From CAWAMR01 sp963783095 (GTDB lineage: Bacteria > Planctomycetota > Planctomycetia > Gemmatales > Gemmataceae): a DNA stretch of 64,000 bases. Location of the stretch: assembly GCA_963783095.1 (NCBI GenBank), contig CAWAMR010000001.1, positions 186,001 to 250,000 on the forward strand, written 5' to 3'. The position numbers were made by a program, and so were the translations under genes. Positions 61,626-64,000 of the stretch are shown piece by piece. Under the pieces are notes generated by a model. The model was given only the letters and a program-made list of their open reading frames with translations, was not told the origin of the DNA and searched no databases. Each line of letters begins with the position of its first letter. Position 1 is the stretch's first letter.

Positions 61626-62582
61626 TCACTCTTTCGCCTTCTTCGGATGCGCCAGCAAATGTTCCTCTCGTTGCTTCACGCTACGTTTCAGGTAATCGCG
61701 CAAGGTTTCAAGCTGGAATTCCTTGGCGATCTGTTCCACCGTCACGCCTGGTCGCCGGCTCGCCAGTAGGAAAAACGCTTCCGGCTGGTAGACTTCGATC
61801 TCGACATCGGGTCCATACTTTTCGCGGATCGGTTGAAACTTGTTTTGGTTGAAGTCCAGATGAAAGACTTCTCGATCCGCATTCACTTCCGCAACTGCCC
61901 AGGGGGGTAATCGCCCCCCGCGAACCTGAGACGTATCAGCTCCTTGCTTGATGAGGTATCGACCGCTCATGTCGATGATCGCGCTCTCCGGCGAATAGGC
62001 AACTGCGACGTAAAATCCGTAACGCAAGGCCCAGTGCTGGAGCAACTGACCACCCCAAAACATCGACGGCCAAAAGACCACTCGGGCGCGTTGTCGTTCC
62101 AGTTCCGCGGCGACTTGAGGGAAATTCGCGTCAAAACAGACTGCTGCCCCGACCCGAACACCATCACATTCGGCAACGGGAACTTCCCAGCCCGGCGTCA
62201 CTCCTGCGTCCATCTCGCCCGTGGTTGGATAATTCTTGCGATAGACCAGCGCCAGCTTCCCGGAGCGATCGACGATGGGAACCGAGTTGTAAACTTGCCC
62301 CATATACCGTTCGAGAAATGGAACCACCAGCGCAGCGTTGACCTCCTTGGCGATCTTGCCGACCTCGGCAACGAAAGGCTCCAGATCGGGCGCGGATTTC
62401 ACCGCCTTGGGCCAGCCCAGACCGGAACAGGCACAAATCTCCGGGAAACAGATGAAGTCGGGCTTATCCTTGGCAACCCGCAATACGACCTCGCGCAATG
62501 CCTTGAGATTGACGCCATTGGTGCGATGGTCGTGCGGGGGAGGAACATAACTGACTGCTGCCAGACGAAGTGTGTGCGCCAT
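61626..62582 (-). CDS. Carbon-nitrogen hydrolase (nitrilase superfamily)
   Basis: The start MAHTLRLAAVSYVPPPHDH at 62582 has AGAGAGG upstream; a TTG three codons earlier is less likely. The catalytic triad is Glu48 (CFPEIC), Lys116 (YRKNYPT) and Cys149 (AAVCFDANFP), all in the standard motifs. The 318-residue length is typical, with an extra C-terminal 50 residues (LASRRPGVTVEQIAKEFQLE, then basic). Family knowledge: members hydrolyse amides or nitriles, such as N-carbamoyl compounds or omega-amides, with a cysteine thioester. Subfamily and substrate cannot be assigned by eye. It is a single gene, transcribed leftward, in the same direction as the fusion gene. Confidence 0.9.
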   Translation of the reverse strand: MAHTLRLAAVSYVPPPHDHRTNGVNLKALREVVLRVAKDKPDFICFPEICACSGLGWPKAVKSAPDLEPFVAEVGKIAKEVNAALVVPFLERYMGQVYNSVPIVDRSGKLALVYRKNYPTTGEMDAGVTPGWEVPVAECDGVRVGAAVCFDANFPQVAAELERQRARVVFWPSMFWGGQLLQHWALRYGFYVAVAYSPESAIIDMSGRYLIKQGADTSQVRGGRLPPWAVAEVNADREVFHLDFNQNKFQPIREKYGPDVEIEVYQPEAFFLLASRRPGVTVEQIAKEFQLETLRDYLKRSVKQREEHLLAHPKKAKE

Positions 62583-62805
62583 GGGTACCAATCCTCTCTG
62601 TGGAGCGAACGTGTCATCTCGCAGAAGTTTGTTCTACCATGAAAGGATCGTTGATGCAAAAAGAAGCGGTCTGATTTCAGGTTTTCCGTTCTTCCCGGCA
62701 AGAGTGACTTTTGTACTTCCCACTACCCGCGCCCTCGAACTTTCCTAGTCTGTTATCGATGGCACATTCTGGATCGTTCCCGAAACAATCATAAGGAAAA
62801 CCTTC

Positions 62806-63210
62806 ATGCGAATACTGGCAGTTCTAACCTTCGTCCTTGGCTGCGGCTCCATCGGTTTCGCCGAGGAAAAGGCCAAGGTGTTGACCGGCACTTACACGAA
62901 ACAGGTCGGCGATCAGGAATTGAAGTTTACCTTCGGCAAGAATAGCACCTTGAAGTTCACGATGTCCAACGGCAAAGACGGCTGCGTCCTCGATGCCAAA
63001 TACAAGTTGGAGAAAGACGGAACGCTCAAGTGCGAGACAACCAAGTTTGAGAAAAAGGGCGACTTCCCCGTGGAAAAATCCAAGGGCTACACGTTCAGCT
63101 TCAAGGCCGAGTTCAAGGACAAAACCACGAAAATCACCGACTTCAAGGGCGAAGATGTCGACGACAACGCGAGAAATGTCCTCGAAGGCGAATATACCCA
63201 AGAAAAATAA
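62806..63210 (+). CDS. Small secreted hypothetical protein
   Basis: The 134-residue product begins MRILAVLTFVLGCGSIGFAE, a signal peptide (cleavage after GFAE or, as a lipoprotein, at LGC). The mature protein is beta-rich: LTGTYTKQVGDQELKFTFGK, LKFTMSNGKDGCVLDAKYKL, YTFSFKAEFKDKTTKI, with Lys at alternate places. This resembles TIGR03067/lipocalin-like small domains common in planctomycete exported proteins, but I cannot confirm it. AAGGAAAACC upstream gives the ribosome site. A perfect 30-bp inverted repeat follows 10 bases after its stop. Confidence 0.75.
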   Translation: MRILAVLTFVLGCGSIGFAEEKAKVLTGTYTKQVGDQELKFTFGKNSTLKFTMSNGKDGCVLDAKYKLEKDGTLKCETTKFEKKGDFPVEKSKGYTFSFKAEFKDKTTKITDFKGEDVDDNARNVLEGEYTQEK

Positions 63211-63220
63211 TCAAAAGTTC

Positions 63221-63302
63221 AACCACGGAATGACACGGAAAACACGGAAGAAATGCCTTTCAATTATTTATCCTTCCGTGTTTTCCGTGTCATTCCGTGG
63301 TT
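63221..63302. repeat. Perfect 30-bp inverted repeat, CACGGAAAA family
   Basis: The left arm 63221-63250 and right arm 63273-63302 are exact reverse complements around a 22-base loop. Arms begin AACCACGGAATGACACGG and end ACACGGAAG, the nonamer pattern of the element at 58911-59056. It lies between convergent genes (secreted protein and cyclase-like gene), where it could end transcription from both sides. Confidence 0.92.
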
Positions 63303-63331
63303 ACCAATATTCTCCGTGGTCATGCTTCTGA

Positions 63332-64000
63332 TTATTTCTTCGGTGTGCAATAGCTCAGCGCCAAAATGGCATAGGACGTGGCCAACTCGGGGAATTGTTC
63401 CCCATAACTGCGGTTCGCGTTCGACCAGCTTCCATCCTCCTTTTGCCGTTTCTTCAACACTTCAAACAATTCCTTGCGCCAGTCGTGCTTCTTGCCCGAG
63501 GCATCGACGAATTCATCTTCGCCGAGGGCATCCATCGCTTTTGCGAAGGTGTGATAGTAGTAATACAACCCGGCATCCTTCATCCCTGGATTCTCATCCA
63601 GCGTATAGTGCTCGCGAACCCATTTCACTGCCGCTTTCACGCGCGGATCATTCTTGCCCACACCCGCATACAAGAAACTCTTCAACCCGGCATAGGTCAT
63701 GCCGCCTTCCGAGCGCAAGCCCCCATCGGCCGTCAGACGATCGCTCTTGGGGTTCAGCGCGTCGAAGGGGTTATAGACGAACCCGCCCTCATCTTGTTTC
63801 GATGCCTTTTTGGCAAAGGCCTGGTCCTGCTGCTCGCTCTCGAAATTCTGGCAGCGCGACATGAAGATCAGCGCCTTCTTGATCGCCGGATCATCCTTCG
63901 AGATGCCCGCGGCCAGCAAAGCCTCGACGTAGAAATGTTCATTCGAGAGATCGGGCCGGCCTTTGGATTTCGCATCGTAACCCACGCCCCCGTATTTCAA
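63332..64000 (-). CDS. Prenyltransferase/squalene-cyclase repeat protein (5' part outside window)
   Basis: The visible 222 residues are the C-terminal part; the frame is open to the right edge. Repeats typical of the alpha-alpha toroid family are present: DLSNEHFYVEALLAAGISKD, GGMTYAGLKSFLYAGVGKND, KAAVKWVREHYTLDENPGM, and a last unit KRQKEDGSWSN (QW-like motif, QxxDGSW). Family knowledge: the fold occurs in terpene cyclases, but also in many planctomycete proteins annotated as squalene-cyclase-like with no lipid role; the DxDD motif of true cyclases is not in the visible part. It ends 30 bases from the 30-bp inverted repeat. Confidence 0.8.
   Translation of the reverse strand: MKYGGVGYDAKSKGRPDLSNEHFYVEALLAAGISKDDPAIKKALIFMSRCQNFESEQQDQAFAKKASKQDEGGFVYNPFDALNPKSDRLTADGGLRSEGGMTYAGLKSFLYAGVGKNDPRVKAAVKWVREHYTLDENPGMKDAGLYYYYHTFAKAMDALGEDEFVDASGKKHDWRKELFEVLKKRQKEDGSWSNANRSYGEQFPELATSYAILALSYCTPKK

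Noticed and set aside
1..64000. tRNA and rRNA genes, riboswitches
   Set aside because: I looked for T-loop sequences of the GGTTCGAATCC type and for conserved rRNA segments on both strands and saw none. By eye this cannot exclude an unusual tRNA; a tRNAscan-SE and Infernal run would decide.

Overview
The window comes from a planctomycete, most likely of the Gemmataceae type. The evidence is the protein families present: a Hanks-type kinase joined to leucine-rich repeats, a DUF1559/TIGR03067 mosaic protein, a Uma2 nuclease-like protein, secreted proteins with an LExRLTP leader, an arylsulfatase, a truncated planctomycete-style ECF sigma factor, and many small lineage-specific secreted proteins. 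No rRNA, tRNA or CRISPR array was found. Both ends cut through genes (a kinase-LRR receptor on the left, a prenyltransferase/squalene-cyclase-like protein on the right).

Layout. 0-5.8 kb: receptor-like kinase, TPR protein, ABC-F ATPase and a hypothetical protein, separated by long intergenic hairpins. 6.2-14.4 kb: a metabolic island in decay. It keeps intact cydAB (bd-type quinol oxidase) and gnd (6-phosphogluconate dehydrogenase), a transaldolase with one frameshift, and remnants of zwf, a cyclic-nucleotide-binding/thioredoxin-reductase-like fusion, egtD, a histidine phosphatase, glgP and an ECF sigma factor. The surviving pieces point to pentose-phosphate/glycogen metabolism and low-oxygen respiration. 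14.4-25.5 kb: a TPR/gluzincin pair, a frameshifted S46 peptidase, Uma2, an Fe-S protein, a DUF4139 protein, a ParE-like toxin-antitoxin pair and a class V aminotransferase. 26-36.8 kb: M48 membrane protease, ABC exporter, Lgt with an inserted PDZ domain, two paralogous repeat proteins and a sulfatase. 37-48.5 kb: small proteins, a GNAT toxin-antitoxin pair, an RNA ligase cut by a recombinase remnant, a very large repeat-rich mosaic protein, and a stress group (DUF1328, DUF2383, coiled-coil lipoprotein, superoxide dismutase). 48.6-54.2 kb: two SurA-like foldase genes from a duplication, one of them split by an IS5-family element whose TA target duplication can be read directly. 54.4-64 kb: VWA protein, a response regulator/histidine kinase pair, a beta-lactamase-fold/VanX fusion, a nitrilase-family amidase and a small secreted protein.

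Two window-wide patterns stand out. First, at least a dozen long inverted repeats sit in the gaps between genes. They fall into several unrelated sequence families but share one architecture: arms of about 30 bp, often built from 7-9 bp tandem units, around a 10-130 base loop. Second, about 15 single-base frameshifts interrupt otherwise well-preserved proteins. This could be recent gene decay or assembly indels, and raw reads would tell which; the truncated fragments of the 6-14 kb island cannot be explained by indel errors.

All assignments were made by eye from motifs and family knowledge; no database search was run.
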